A DNA stretch of 64,000 bases, taken from NCBI GenBank assembly GCA_964484195.1, contig CAZAER010000019.1, forward strand, positions 1 to 64,000, written 5' to 3'. Each line of letters starts with the position of its first letter. Positions within the stretch are counted from its first letter, which is position 1. This DNA comes from JALHOP01 sp964484195. GTDB lineage: Bacteria; Myxococcota; XYA12-FULL-58-9; JALHOP01. The translations under genes were made by a program, and so were the position numbers. Below are positions 10,384-18,095 of the stretch, in pieces. Under the pieces are notes generated by a model. It saw only the letters and a list, made by a program, of their open reading frames with translations, was not told the origin of the DNA and made no database searches.

Positions 10384-10977
10384 ATGGGACTGGAGCTTCG
10401 TCCAGTGAGCACGCGCCGCCGCTACGACACCACCGCCCTGGTAGGCAGAATGCGCCAGGAACGCCGCCGTAACCTCATGCTCGGCATGTGTGCGGCGGGC
10501 ACACTCACGGCCCTGACGACGTTTTACATGCTGAACATGCGGGGCATGACCATCCCCGAGGTTCCCGCGGACGCGAAGCCGCACGCGCCGGTGGGCGGTG
10601 TCGCAGCGCCAGCCGTGGGTGGTGCGCCAAGCATGGGGCAGGCACAACCCGCGGCACCGACCCCAGCTCCAGCACCGGTAGCGGAGACCGCTCCGGCACC
10701 GGCCAAGCCGAAGGTCATCGAAGAGAAGCCTCCGAGCACGTGGGCAGTACGGCCCAACATGCCGTCGGGCGCGCTCGTCTGGATCGACGACGCCGGTGTT
10801 CAGCGCGGAAGCCAGCTGCAGCTCGCCGAGGGGCGTCACGCGTTGCGGGTGAAGATTGGCAAGCACACGCTCCATGAGCGCTTCGAAGTGAAGGCGGGCG
10901 AAAGTCTCGAGCTGCGCTTGGATGCGAAGAAGAAAAAGCTGGTGATCGAGCGCCACCAGGTGGCCAAGTCACGCTAA
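10384..10977 (+). CDS. Single-pass membrane protein with Pro/Ala-rich linker and PEGA-like domain
   Basis: 197 aa. A basic N-terminus precedes one membrane helix (about residues 31-52, LMLGMCAAGTLTALTTFYML). A long Ala/Pro linker (about 60-120) leads to a C-terminal beta-rich domain with a short PEGA-like pattern (PSGALVWIDDAGVQRGSQLQLAEGRH, landmark LAEGRHALRV). It would be anchored in the inner membrane with the domain outside. AGGAGG at 10364-10369 is 14 nt from the ATG, longer than usual. It is followed after 3 bp by another small membrane protein, so the two are co-transcribed. Function unknown. Confidence 0.75.
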   Translation: MGLELRPVSTRRRYDTTALVGRMRQERRRNLMLGMCAAGTLTALTTFYMLNMRGMTIPEVPADAKPHAPVGGVAAPAVGGAPSMGQAQPAAPTPAPAPVAETAPAPAKPKVIEEKPPSTWAVRPNMPSGALVWIDDAGVQRGSQLQLAEGRHALRVKIGKHTLHERFEVKAGESLELRLDAKKKKLVIERHQVAKSR

Positions 10978-10980
10978 CGC

Positions 10981-11472
10981 ATGGAACGCCTCCAGTATCC
11001 TTACAACCCGAGCTGGAAGCTGATCGCGGGGGTCACTGCCCTATTCGCGGCATGTCTCGCCCTGTTCGCCTACAAGACGCTGACGAATGATCGTGGCGTG
11101 ATCATCAACCACGCCATCGAGCTAGGGCCGCACGGCGCCACGATATTCTACGGCATCCTCGCGGGTTGCAGCGCCGGCTTCGTGCTCATCGGTCTGTTCA
11201 TGGCCATGGCGCGGACGCGCTTCGAGCATCGTCTGGTGATCGATGGCGAAGGCATCGAGCTCCCCAAGAAAGCGTGGAAAGCCGAGCACCATCGCATCGC
11301 TTTCGCGGACATCAGCGACGTGAAGCACATGAGCATGAACGGCAATCACTGGATCGCCGTGAAGCACCGCGCCGGCAAGATCAACATCGACGGCAATCGA
11401 CTGCCGACGAAGGCGGACTTCGAGATCGTGCTGCGGGCCTTGGTGAACCGCATCGATGGCCGTGGGCCCTGA
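10981..11472 (+). CDS. Small membrane protein with PH-like C-terminal domain
   Basis: 163 aa. Two membrane helices (about residues 12-31 and 52-75) are followed by a soluble beta-rich domain of about 85 residues (landmarks LVIDGEGIELPKKAWK and HWIAVKHRAGKINIDG), resembling bacterial PH-like domains found after paired helices. The ATG is 3 bp after the stop of the upstream gene. I cannot assign a function; the pair is probably an envelope-associated unit. Confidence 0.7.
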   Translation: MERLQYPYNPSWKLIAGVTALFAACLALFAYKTLTNDRGVIINHAIELGPHGATIFYGILAGCSAGFVLIGLFMAMARTRFEHRLVIDGEGIELPKKAWKAEHHRIAFADISDVKHMSMNGNHWIAVKHRAGKINIDGNRLPTKADFEIVLRALVNRIDGRGP

Positions 11473-11516
11473 CGTGGTGTCAGCGCGTCGGTGAGCCGTT
11501 TCCCCGCGCCGAGCTA

Positions 11517-11543
11517 CTGAACGTTCAGGGGCAACGGGCGTGC
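11517..11543 (+). promoter_or_regulatory. Perfect 12-bp palindrome and sigma-54-like -24/-12 element
   Basis: CTGAACGTTCAG (11517-11528) is a perfect palindrome. It abuts GGGCAA-N5-GTGC (11529-11543), which keeps the GG-N10-GC spacing of sigma-54 promoters but deviates from the consensus TGGCAC-N5-TTGC. The start codon of the next gene is 28 nt further on. Either element could be fortuitous. Confidence 0.3.
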
Positions 11544-11571
11544 GCGTCGACGCCAGTCAGGAACGTGTGTC

Positions 11572-12093
11572 ATGGGTGGATTGCTCATCACGCCAGATAG
11601 CCACATCGACAGCACGGCGCACGAATTGCACGTTGCTCTTCGCGAGGCGCTGAGCCAGGCGTTCCCCGCTCGCGACGGTTCCGACACGGTCCGCATCTAC
11701 ACGTCTCACGATATCGACAAGCTGGTCCGGCTGCCGGAAGTGCAACGCTTCGGGTTGGGGCGGTTCGTTCAGGACTATGTGGTGGCGGAGATGGTCCCTT
11801 TCGCCGTCAACGAATACGCGATGGAGCCGCTGGGACGCGCCCTAGGGAAGGAAAGCCTGGCGGCGAATCAGCCCAACGACCGGCGCCGGCTCGACGCCGC
11901 GGGAGCATTCACCCAGGCGCAGGAGGCAGTGCGGGCGCAGAATCCTTCGGCGGCCGAGAGGCTTCGGCGCGGCTACTTCTCCGCTCGTGGTCACCAGCGT
12001 TCAATCGCTGCGCACATCGATGCCACACCGCTGACGCCTCCGATCCCACCGGATAGTCGGCTGCAAGTGCTGTTGCCTCGCGCCAAGTGTTGA
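11572..12093 (+). CDS. Orphan protein of unknown function
   Basis: 173 aa, no signal peptide or membrane helix. N-terminus Ser/Thr/His-containing, then a mixed alpha/beta region (about 15-75) and a C-terminal half rich in Ala, Arg and Pro. AGGA lies about 10 nt before the ATG. It is an isolated gene between a small membrane-protein pair and recQ; its stop is 3 bp from the end of recQ (convergent). I recognise no family. It resembles several other orphan proteins of this window in having no conserved neighbour and a flexible N-terminus. Confidence 0.65.
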   Translation: MGGLLITPDSHIDSTAHELHVALREALSQAFPARDGSDTVRIYTSHDIDKLVRLPEVQRFGLGRFVQDYVVAEMVPFAVNEYAMEPLGRALGKESLAANQPNDRRRLDAAGAFTQAQEAVRAQNPSAAERLRRGYFSARGHQRSIAAHIDATPLTPPIPPDSRLQVLLPRAKC

Positions 12094-12096
12094 GGC

Positions 12097-13989
12097 TCAG
12101 CGCGCCTCGCCAACCAGGCGCACGATGTCTTCGCCAAAGCGGGCAATGCGCGACGCGCCGAGCCCTTTGATGCCATAGAGGTCGTCGACCGCTTGGGGTT
12201 GCGCGGCGTCGATGGCCGCGATGACGGCGTTGGTGAGGATCATGAAGGACTTCCAGCCGAGCGCTCGCGCCTGGCGCTTGCGGTAGTTGTCGAGCGCGCG
12301 GAACACCGGGGTGTAACGCGAGCGGAAGCGGCTCGGGCGAGACGATCCCTCCGGGCGATCACTCGCGGCGACGCGCACCGGTCGGCCGGCCAGCCAGACC
12401 GTTGGATACTTCTGCCCCTTGCGGACCAGGCGATTGTCGCGAATCAGGCCTTCGATCGTGTCGAGGATGTCGGGCTCGGGTGCGTCGAGCTTGCCATGCG
12501 CTGGGTTCTTGAGGAGGCCGAGACGCGAGACCGCGCGAGCACGGCTGCCGCGCAGAGCTTTCGCGAGCATCACCTTGCCGACGGGTTTACGCAGGGCGCT
12601 CACCATCTCGATGATGACGTCGATCTCGCCCGGCGTGAGCTTGCGGCGGGGCTCGCTCGTTCGTTGTTTTGCCTCGCGAGCCTCGCGCTTGGCGCGCGCC
12701 TGCCCCTGGGACGCAGCGAGCACGGCCCGCACGCCCTCGACATCGGTGCAAACGTCGCACGAGCCACACGGCCCCGGCTCGTCGCCGAAATACGCCGCGA
12801 TTACGGACTGACGGCAGTCTTCGCCGGTCGCGTAGTCGACCATGCGCTGCAACGCCTCGAGGCGCCGCGCGGCGTGCGCCGCCGAACCGCCTTTGTTGGC
12901 GAGAAACCGCTGCGTCGCGGTATCGCCGTGCGAGTAGAGCAGCAAGCAGCGCGACGGCGCCCCATCACGGCCGGCACGCCCCGCTTCTTGATAGTAGGCT
13001 TCGAGGCTGCCCGGCATCTGCGCGTGCACGACGATGCGCACGTTGGAGTAGTCGACGCCCATGCCGAAGGCGTTGGTCGCCACCAGAATGCGGGTCTTAC
13101 CCAGCTCGTACGCGGCTTGCGCGCGCTGACGCGCGAGATCGGTACGCCCGGCGTGGTAGTAGCCTGCCGCAAAGCCGCGGTCCTTGAGCAAGCCGGCAAT
13201 CTCCTGAACCTTCTTGCGTGTCGCGCAATAGATGATGGCGCGATCTTGCGAGCGCGAGTCACGTAGCCCGTGCTGCTCGAGCACCGCGACCAGCGCCTCG
13301 AAGCGCTCCTTGTCGGACGATAGCGGCAGCACCGCGAAGCGCAGGTTCTCGCGGCGAAAGCCTCCGCGGACGCGCACCGGATCGTCGAGCTCGAGCGTCT
13401 TCACGATTTCGTCGAGGACGCGCGGGGTCGCCGTCGCCGTCAACGCGATCGTCGGAACACCGAGCTCGCGCCGCAGCTCACCCAAGCGCATGTACTCGGG
13501 TCGGAAGTCGTGTCCCCACTGGCTCATGCAGTGTGCTTCGTCGACGGCGAGCATCGAGATGTCGCTGCGCCCGAGGAGTCTACGGAAGCCGTCCGCTAAA
13601 GCACGCTCGGGCGACACGTAGAGCATCGCCAGCTCACCGCTGCCGAGGAGGCCGAGCACCTCGCGCTGCTGCTCGTCGTCGAGACCGCTGTGCAAGGCGC
13701 GCGCGCAAACCCCACGCGCCATCAGCGCATCGACCTGATCTTGCATCAAAGCAATGAGCGGTGAGACCACGACACACGTGCCCTCGCCGCGGTCATGCAG
13801 CACCAAGGCGGGCACTTGGTAGCAGAGCGACTTGCCGCCACCAGTGGGCATGAGCACCAGCGCATCGCGGCTCGCCACCAGGGCTCGCGCAGCATCGTGC
13901 TGGCCGGCGCGAAACGACGGAAACCCGAAGACGGACGACAAGACGTTCAACGTCGAGTCGTTGGTGAGCAGCTCGCCGATCGCACTCAT
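12097..13989 (-). CDS. recQ: ATP-dependent DNA helicase RecQ
   Basis: 630 aa from the ATG at 13989. Superfamily 2 helicase that unwinds DNA 3' to 5' in recombinational repair. Walker A PTGGGKS, Walker B DEAH, the downstream arginine-finger region EAGRAGRDG and the RecQ zinc-binding cysteines (EDCRQSVIAAYF, then PCGSCDVC) are all present, with an HRDC domain at the C-terminus (about residues 550-625). A TTG at 14022 would add 11 residues but is a poorer start. The gene is last in an operon with an ECF sigma factor, its anti-sigma factor and a periplasmic protein, an unusual address for recQ. Confidence 0.95.
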   Translation of the reverse strand: MSAIGELLTNDSTLNVLSSVFGFPSFRAGQHDAARALVASRDALVLMPTGGGKSLCYQVPALVLHDRGEGTCVVVSPLIALMQDQVDALMARGVCARALHSGLDDEQQREVLGLLGSGELAMLYVSPERALADGFRRLLGRSDISMLAVDEAHCMSQWGHDFRPEYMRLGELRRELGVPTIALTATATPRVLDEIVKTLELDDPVRVRGGFRRENLRFAVLPLSSDKERFEALVAVLEQHGLRDSRSQDRAIIYCATRKKVQEIAGLLKDRGFAAGYYHAGRTDLARQRAQAAYELGKTRILVATNAFGMGVDYSNVRIVVHAQMPGSLEAYYQEAGRAGRDGAPSRCLLLYSHGDTATQRFLANKGGSAAHAARRLEALQRMVDYATGEDCRQSVIAAYFGDEPGPCGSCDVCTDVEGVRAVLAASQGQARAKREAREAKQRTSEPRRKLTPGEIDVIIEMVSALRKPVGKVMLAKALRGSRARAVSRLGLLKNPAHGKLDAPEPDILDTIEGLIRDNRLVRKGQKYPTVWLAGRPVRVAASDRPEGSSRPSRFRSRYTPVFRALDNYRKRQARALGWKSFMILTNAVIAAIDAAQPQAVDDLYGIKGLGASRIARFGEDIVRLVGEAR

Positions 13990-14022
13990 GGACGATGCGA
14001 CCTTAACAGCGCCCTCCGACAA

Positions 14023-14457
14023 TCACTCTTTCGGAGCGATTTCGCGCGAGATCGCGAGGATCAGAGTGCCGTCCTGGTATGCCGGCCCACCGATCGCCAG
14101 CGTGCCGTCTTTGGCGATGATGCTCGTGGTCTTGAGCTTGATCTTCTCGACCTCGAGGTCGACGCGGAGCTTGCCCCACTGGTCGATGTCACGGGGCTTC
14201 ACGAACAGCCACTCTTTGGTGGGCAGCTGCACGCGACCCGTCGAGCCGAGCTCGAGCGAGAGCTGCGCTTCGTCTTTGAGCTCGTACGCGGTGAACTTCA
14301 GCGACGACAGATCTTTCGCGAGCTTCTTGAGCTTCGGATCGATGCCGGTCGCCTTGTTGTGCGCGTAGATGACCTTGACGCCGAGCGCCACCGGATCGGC
14401 CGCTAAAGCGGGCACGGCCAGCAGCAAGGACGCGATAGCGGCGAGAACGAAGCGCAT
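14023..14457 (-). CDS. Periplasmic protein of unknown function
   Basis: 144 aa with a clear Sec signal peptide (MRFVLAAIASLLLAVPALA, cleavage after ALA). The mature part is about 125 residues, Lys/Leu/Asp rich, alternating beta-strand pattern. Its ATG overlaps the stop of the anti-sigma gene by one base, so it belongs to the sigma/anti-sigma unit; such genes often encode the periplasmic sensor or the main target of the system. Function is inferred from position only. Confidence 0.75.
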   Translation of the reverse strand: MRFVLAAIASLLLAVPALAADPVALGVKVIYAHNKATGIDPKLKKLAKDLSSLKFTAYELKDEAQLSLELGSTGRVQLPTKEWLFVKPRDIDQWGKLRVDLEVEKIKLKTTSIIAKDGTLAIGGPAYQDGTLILAISREIAPKE

Positions 14458-15005
14458 CAGAACTCGAGCGGTTGCGACCCCGAGTTAGGATCGACCCAGA
14501 TGAGGGTCGTATTACCACTGTCGTCGTGGAGAACGGTAGCTTTACCGTCTTCGCCGACCTCGAGTGATTCGACGGTGACCGAGGTCGCCACGACGCCGTT
14601 ACCCTGCTGCGGTAGAACGCGACCGCGCATCAAGTAAACGACACCGGGCGCCGACAGCGCCCCGAGGCCGGCGGCGACCGCGACACCAGCCAAGGCCTTG
14701 CGATGGAAGAGCAGCACGTCATTCCACCACGCACCGAGGCGTGCCGAGAGCGTGCGCTCTTTCCTGACGGCGATGCGCTTGCGGATACCGGCGAGCGCGG
14801 CGAGGGTATCGACCGGCTCGGCGTCGAGCTCCGCGTCCACCATAGCGTTCATGTCGCGTCCGAGACGACGCACGCCTTCGGCTTTCGCGGCGACCGCTGG
14901 GTCGTTGTCCACGAGGTCGCGCACCTCGGCGGCGCGAGCTCCGGCCTCGCCGTCGACCCAGGCGTAGAGGAGCTCGTCTTTCACGCTTCCGCGCTTGGCA
15001 GTCAT
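14457..15005 (-). CDS. Membrane-anchored anti-sigma factor
   Basis: 182 aa. The N-terminal 80 residues begin with the pattern usual for anti-sigma factors (KDELLYAWVDGEAG, then acidic helices), followed by a single membrane helix (about 104-125, ALAGVAVAAGLGALSAPGVV) and a short periplasmic tail. It should hold the ECF sigma factor encoded just upstream, with which it overlaps by 4 bp (ATGA), until an envelope signal triggers release. No zinc-binding HxxxCxxC motif is visible, so it is not a ZAS-type factor. Confidence 0.8.
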   Translation of the reverse strand: MTAKRGSVKDELLYAWVDGEAGARAAEVRDLVDNDPAVAAKAEGVRRLGRDMNAMVDAELDAEPVDTLAALAGIRKRIAVRKERTLSARLGAWWNDVLLFHRKALAGVAVAAGLGALSAPGVVYLMRGRVLPQQGNGVVATSVTVESLEVGEDGKATVLHDDSGNTTLIWVDPNSGSQPLEF

Positions 15006-15742
15006 CGGGACTTCTCCGTTGCGGCTGCGTTCTCGAGCGGGGTCCCGGCGAGGTTCGCCTGCATGCCGCGGCGGGCGTGGAAGAGTCGGCTCATCACGGT
15101 GCCCTTCTTGATTCCGAGCGTCTCGGCAATCTCTTCGTAGCTGAAGCCTTCGAGCTCGCGGAGCACGATGACTGCTTGGTGAATCTCGGGCAAGCCGCGG
15201 AAGGCGCGGTCGAGCTTGGCGGCAAGCTCCTTGCGCTCGTGCGTGTCGTCAGGACCGGCGTCACGGTAGCGCGGCCAGAGCTCGTCGCCCGAGCGCAGCG
15301 CTTCACGCGCCGTCTCGTCCTCGAGCTCGACACGGCGCTCGCGGCGGCGCTTGCGCATGGTGTCGATCGAGAGGTTCACGACGATGCGGTAGAGCCAGGT
15401 GTAGAAGGCCGACGAGCCCTCGAAGTCTTTCAAGCGAGCGTGGACGCGCGCGAAGGCGTCTTGCAAGACGTCCTCGGCATCGTGCCGATCTTTCAAGAGG
15501 CCGAAGGCGACGCGCAGAGCGCGACGATAGTGCCGCGTCACGAGCTCGGAGAAGGCGATCTCGTCACCACGCGCGGCACGCTGCACCAGCAGCTTGTCGG
15601 TGAGTGGCTCACTGGCTAGGCGCGGTTCCGATGGCGTGGCCGTCTCTCCTGTGACGATACGTAACCGCGGGCGAGCCGCGGGGACTGCCTGATGTTGCTT
15701 AGCGCGCATTTGCGCGCCGGACTTGGGGCGCGTCTCCTTCAT
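15002..15742 (-). CDS. ECF-type RNA polymerase sigma factor
   Basis: About 246 aa from the ATG at 15742. Sigma region 2 is clear (DAEDVLQDAFARVHARL, then FYTWLYRIVVNLSIDTMRKRRR) and region 4 carries a helix-turn-helix (LEGFSYEEIAETLGIKKGTVMSRLFHAR). A 60-residue basic N-terminal extension precedes region 2, longer than in most ECF factors. The alternative ATG at 15826 would translate through the palindrome at 15794-15815 and is less likely. It is first gene of the sigma/anti-sigma/periplasmic/RecQ operon. Confidence 0.9.
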   Translation of the reverse strand: MKETRPKSGAQMRAKQHQAVPAARPRLRIVTGETATPSEPRLASEPLTDKLLVQRAARGDEIAFSELVTRHYRRALRVAFGLLKDRHDAEDVLQDAFARVHARLKDFEGSSAFYTWLYRIVVNLSIDTMRKRRRERRVELEDETAREALRSGDELWPRYRDAGPDDTHERKELAAKLDRAFRGLPEIHQAVIVLRELEGFSYEEIAETLGIKKGTVMSRLFHARRGMQANLAGTPLENAAATEKSR

Positions 15743-15793
15743 GCTAGCAAAGACGCTCGTCGGCGATGGAAAATTTACGCCAAAATCAGCCGA

Positions 15794-15815
15794 GAACGTG
15801 ACGCCGGTCACGTTC
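15794..15815. promoter_or_regulatory. Perfect inverted repeat upstream of the sigma-factor gene
   Basis: GAACGTGAC-gccg-GTCACGTTC: two perfect 9-bp arms with a 4-nt centre, 52 bp upstream of the sigma-factor ATG. There is no T-tract on either side, so a terminator for proC is unlikely. Read toward the sigma gene it begins with GGAACG, similar to the -35 GGAAC of ECF promoters, so it could be an operator or part of an autoregulated promoter. Confidence 0.5.
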
Positions 15816-15830
15816 CGAAAACTCAACGAT

Positions 15831-16655
15831 TCAGCGGCTCTTACCTAGTTCTTTGGAGCGCTCGGTTGCCGCCTGAACCGCGTTGATGAGCGTCGTGCGC
15901 AAACCGCCCTGCTCCAGTGTGTGCAAACCGGCGATGGCGGTGCCGCCTGGGCTCGTCACCTGGTCTTTCAAGACGCCCGGGTGCAGGCCGGTCTCGAGGA
16001 GGAGCTTGGCGCTGCCCAGCACGGTTTGAGCGGCGAGCGCCTGAGCCTGGCGGCGCGGCAGGCCCACCTTCACCCCGGCATCCGCGAGCGCTTCGATGAT
16101 CATGAACACGTAGGCGGGCCCACTGCCGGATAACCCGGTCACCGCATCGAGCAGCGACTCGTCGACGACGGTCACGTAGCCGACCGCCTGGAAGATGGCT
16201 TGGGCCTGCGCCAGGTCTTCGTTGCTCGTGTGGATGCCCATCGAGATCGCCGTCGCGCCCATGCCGACGAGAGCTGGCGTGTTGGGCATGGCACGGACGA
16301 TACGCGCCCCTTCCCCCAAGCGCTGCTCGATGGAGTCGATGGTGAACCCCGCGGCGACCGACAGAATCAGCGGCTTCGACTGGGCGACCGCCGGGGCGAT
16401 CTGCTCGAGCACCTTGTGGAGAATCTGCGGCTTCACGCCGAGCAAGACGATGTCGGCGTCTTTCAAGGCGGCGAGGTTATCCGCTGTAGCGGACACGCCG
16501 TAGGTCTTCTCGAGCTCGGCCCGCCGTTCGGCCCGCGGTGCGGTGCAGGTGACGTTCGTCGCCTGGATGAGGTTCGCGCCGATGAGGCCGCGCACCAACG
16601 CTTCGCCCATGTTGCCGGCGCCGATGAGCGCGAGCTTTCGGCCGGAGAGCGGCAT
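15831..16655 (-). CDS. proC: Pyrroline-5-carboxylate reductase
   Basis: 274 aa, normal length. Last step of proline synthesis: NAD(P)H-dependent reduction of pyrroline-5-carboxylate. The Rossmann motif GAGNMGEALVRG is at the N-terminus, and the C-terminal dimerisation domain shows the family signature GLSGSGPAYVF and the segment SPGGTAIAGLHTLE. It is 2 bp downstream of a HEAT-repeat gene on the same strand, so the two are probably co-transcribed although functionally unrelated. Confidence 0.95.
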   Translation of the reverse strand: MPLSGRKLALIGAGNMGEALVRGLIGANLIQATNVTCTAPRAERRAELEKTYGVSATADNLAALKDADIVLLGVKPQILHKVLEQIAPAVAQSKPLILSVAAGFTIDSIEQRLGEGARIVRAMPNTPALVGMGATAISMGIHTSNEDLAQAQAIFQAVGYVTVVDESLLDAVTGLSGSGPAYVFMIIEALADAGVKVGLPRRQAQALAAQTVLGSAKLLLETGLHPGVLKDQVTSPGGTAIAGLHTLEQGGLRTTLINAVQAATERSKELGKSR

Positions 16656-16657
16656 CG

Positions 16658-17929
16658 TTACTGGGCGCCGCCGCCGCTAGCGCCGGTCTGCGCCACGCGT
16701 GCGTCCTTCAAGTGCTTCAAGACGCTGCGGATCTGCAGGAGGATGCGCGCATTGTCGGGATCGGCCGCGAGCTTCTCGAGCGTCGGGACCACCGACTGCG
16801 ACCCCAGGTATTGCATCGCCAGCACGGCGCTCCCGCGAATGTAGATCTCGTCGTCGTGGCTCGCGGCGAGCAGCACCTTCTCGGCTTCGTCGCCACCGAC
16901 GACGCCCAAGAGCTTGATGGCGCGGGCGCGAGCGTAACGCTCACTGCTCGACTGGGCTTCTTTGACGAATTGCTGGATCGGCAAGAGCGCACGCATCGCC
17001 CGCAGCGACTCACGGGCAGCGGCGCGTACCTCTTCGACCTCGATGTCGCGCTCGTAAACGCCGAGCACCATGCGAGCCGCGTCTTGGCTGTTGACGCCAC
17101 GCAAGACGTTCACGGCGCCGCGACGCACGGCCGCGTCATGATGGTCGATGCCGCGTTGCAGGAGCGCCATCATGCGCGTGGGCTCGAGCTTGAGCACCGC
17201 AGTCTTGGTGATCTCGAAGTTCTCGGGCGTCTCGCCGAGGGCACGCTCGAGCACCGGTTCGGTGTCAGCGGTGACCGGCTGGGCGACGACGTACGCCAGG
17301 GCGACCTTGCGCACCCGCGGGTCCTCGGCGCCGTTGTATGCCGAGATGACCGAAGGCAACGCATCGCTACGCTGGAACTTGGCGAGAGCGCGCTCGGCTT
17401 CTTCGCGAACGAAAGCTTCGCGGTCGACGCCCTGCGCTTTGACGATGTGGGCGATACCACGCAGGTCGTTCAAGTTCGCCAAAGCGGTCGCTGACGCGGC
17501 ACGCACCGTGTAGTGGGCGTCGCTCGCCAAAGCCGAGATCAGCGCGGGAGCTGCGCGGTCGTCGTTGCTGCGCCCGAGGAGCACGGCGGCCTGTAGACGA
17601 ACCTTGAAGGCGTCATCGTGCGATAGCGCGTCGATGAGGCGCTGCACGTAGGCTTCGCGATCGGCCCTCGCGACCGGAGTCAGCGACTCGTTCGAACGCG
17701 GAACCGCCTCGCCGTCGTTCTCCGGGTCGCCAGCCGGTTGCGGCGGCGGAGCCGGCGGCTTCGCAGGCGCCTTTCCGGGTTGGGCCGCTGCAGCGGTCGT
17801 TTTCGAGGGAGTTGTCTGAGCAACGACGCTCTCGGTGAAACCGAGCGCCAAGCCAAAGCCGACCGCCACCGCCAGACCGGCGGTTGCCTGCTTCACGCAA
17901 CTGCGCGGCGGCGAACCAAGAAGCGCCAT
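16658..17929 (-). CDS. Exported HEAT-repeat protein
   Basis: 423 aa from the ATG at 17929, which opens a signal peptide (hydrophobic AGLAVAVGFGLALGF). A Pro/Ala-rich linker (about residues 35-75) leads into a tandem array of HEAT-like helical repeats over most of the protein (landmarks VRLQAAVLLGR, VRAASATALANL, VRKVALAYVVAQ, IRGSAVLAMQYL). HEAT solenoids are protein-interaction scaffolds; here in the periplasm. A longer frame reaching 18073 lacks coding character. Divergent from a second HEAT-repeat gene, 166 bp away. Confidence 0.8.
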   Translation of the reverse strand: MALLGSPPRSCVKQATAGLAVAVGFGLALGFTESVVAQTTPSKTTAAAAQPGKAPAKPPAPPPQPAGDPENDGEAVPRSNESLTPVARADREAYVQRLIDALSHDDAFKVRLQAAVLLGRSNDDRAAPALISALASDAHYTVRAASATALANLNDLRGIAHIVKAQGVDREAFVREEAERALAKFQRSDALPSVISAYNGAEDPRVRKVALAYVVAQPVTADTEPVLERALGETPENFEITKTAVLKLEPTRMMALLQRGIDHHDAAVRRGAVNVLRGVNSQDAARMVLGVYERDIEVEEVRAAARESLRAMRALLPIQQFVKEAQSSSERYARARAIKLLGVVGGDEAEKVLLAASHDDEIYIRGSAVLAMQYLGSQSVVPTLEKLAADPDNARILLQIRSVLKHLKDARVAQTGASGGGAQ

Positions 17930-18023
17930 ATCTCGATTTGGGTAACACACGTCCGATGCCCTCTCAATGAATTGGCGGAATGAGTTGTCGCGTACATGTT
18001 TCGTAAAACGTGAAAACCCATCG

Positions 18024-18051
18024 TTGAGTGGCGGACCGACCCGTGTACAAT
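18024..18051 (+). promoter_or_regulatory. Sigma-70 promoter of the HEAT lipoprotein gene
   Basis: TTGAGT (18024-18029), 16-nt spacer, TACAAT (18046-18051). The start codon at 18096 follows a GGGGG Shine-Dalgarno, giving a leader of about 38 nt. Confidence 0.55.
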
Positions 18052-18095
18052 GTGCGCCGGCAGTAGCGAACAATCAGCAGCAGTCGGGGGTTTCG

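Noticed and set aside
13990..14022. TTG at 14022 as the recQ start
   Set aside because: The ATG at 13989 gives an N-terminus of normal length and has AAGG upstream; the TTG adds 11 residues with no family support.
15743..15826. Upstream ATG at 15826 for the sigma factor
   Set aside because: It would translate through the perfect palindrome at 15794-15815, and the resulting Phe/Ser/Val-rich residues do not resemble a sigma-factor N-terminus.
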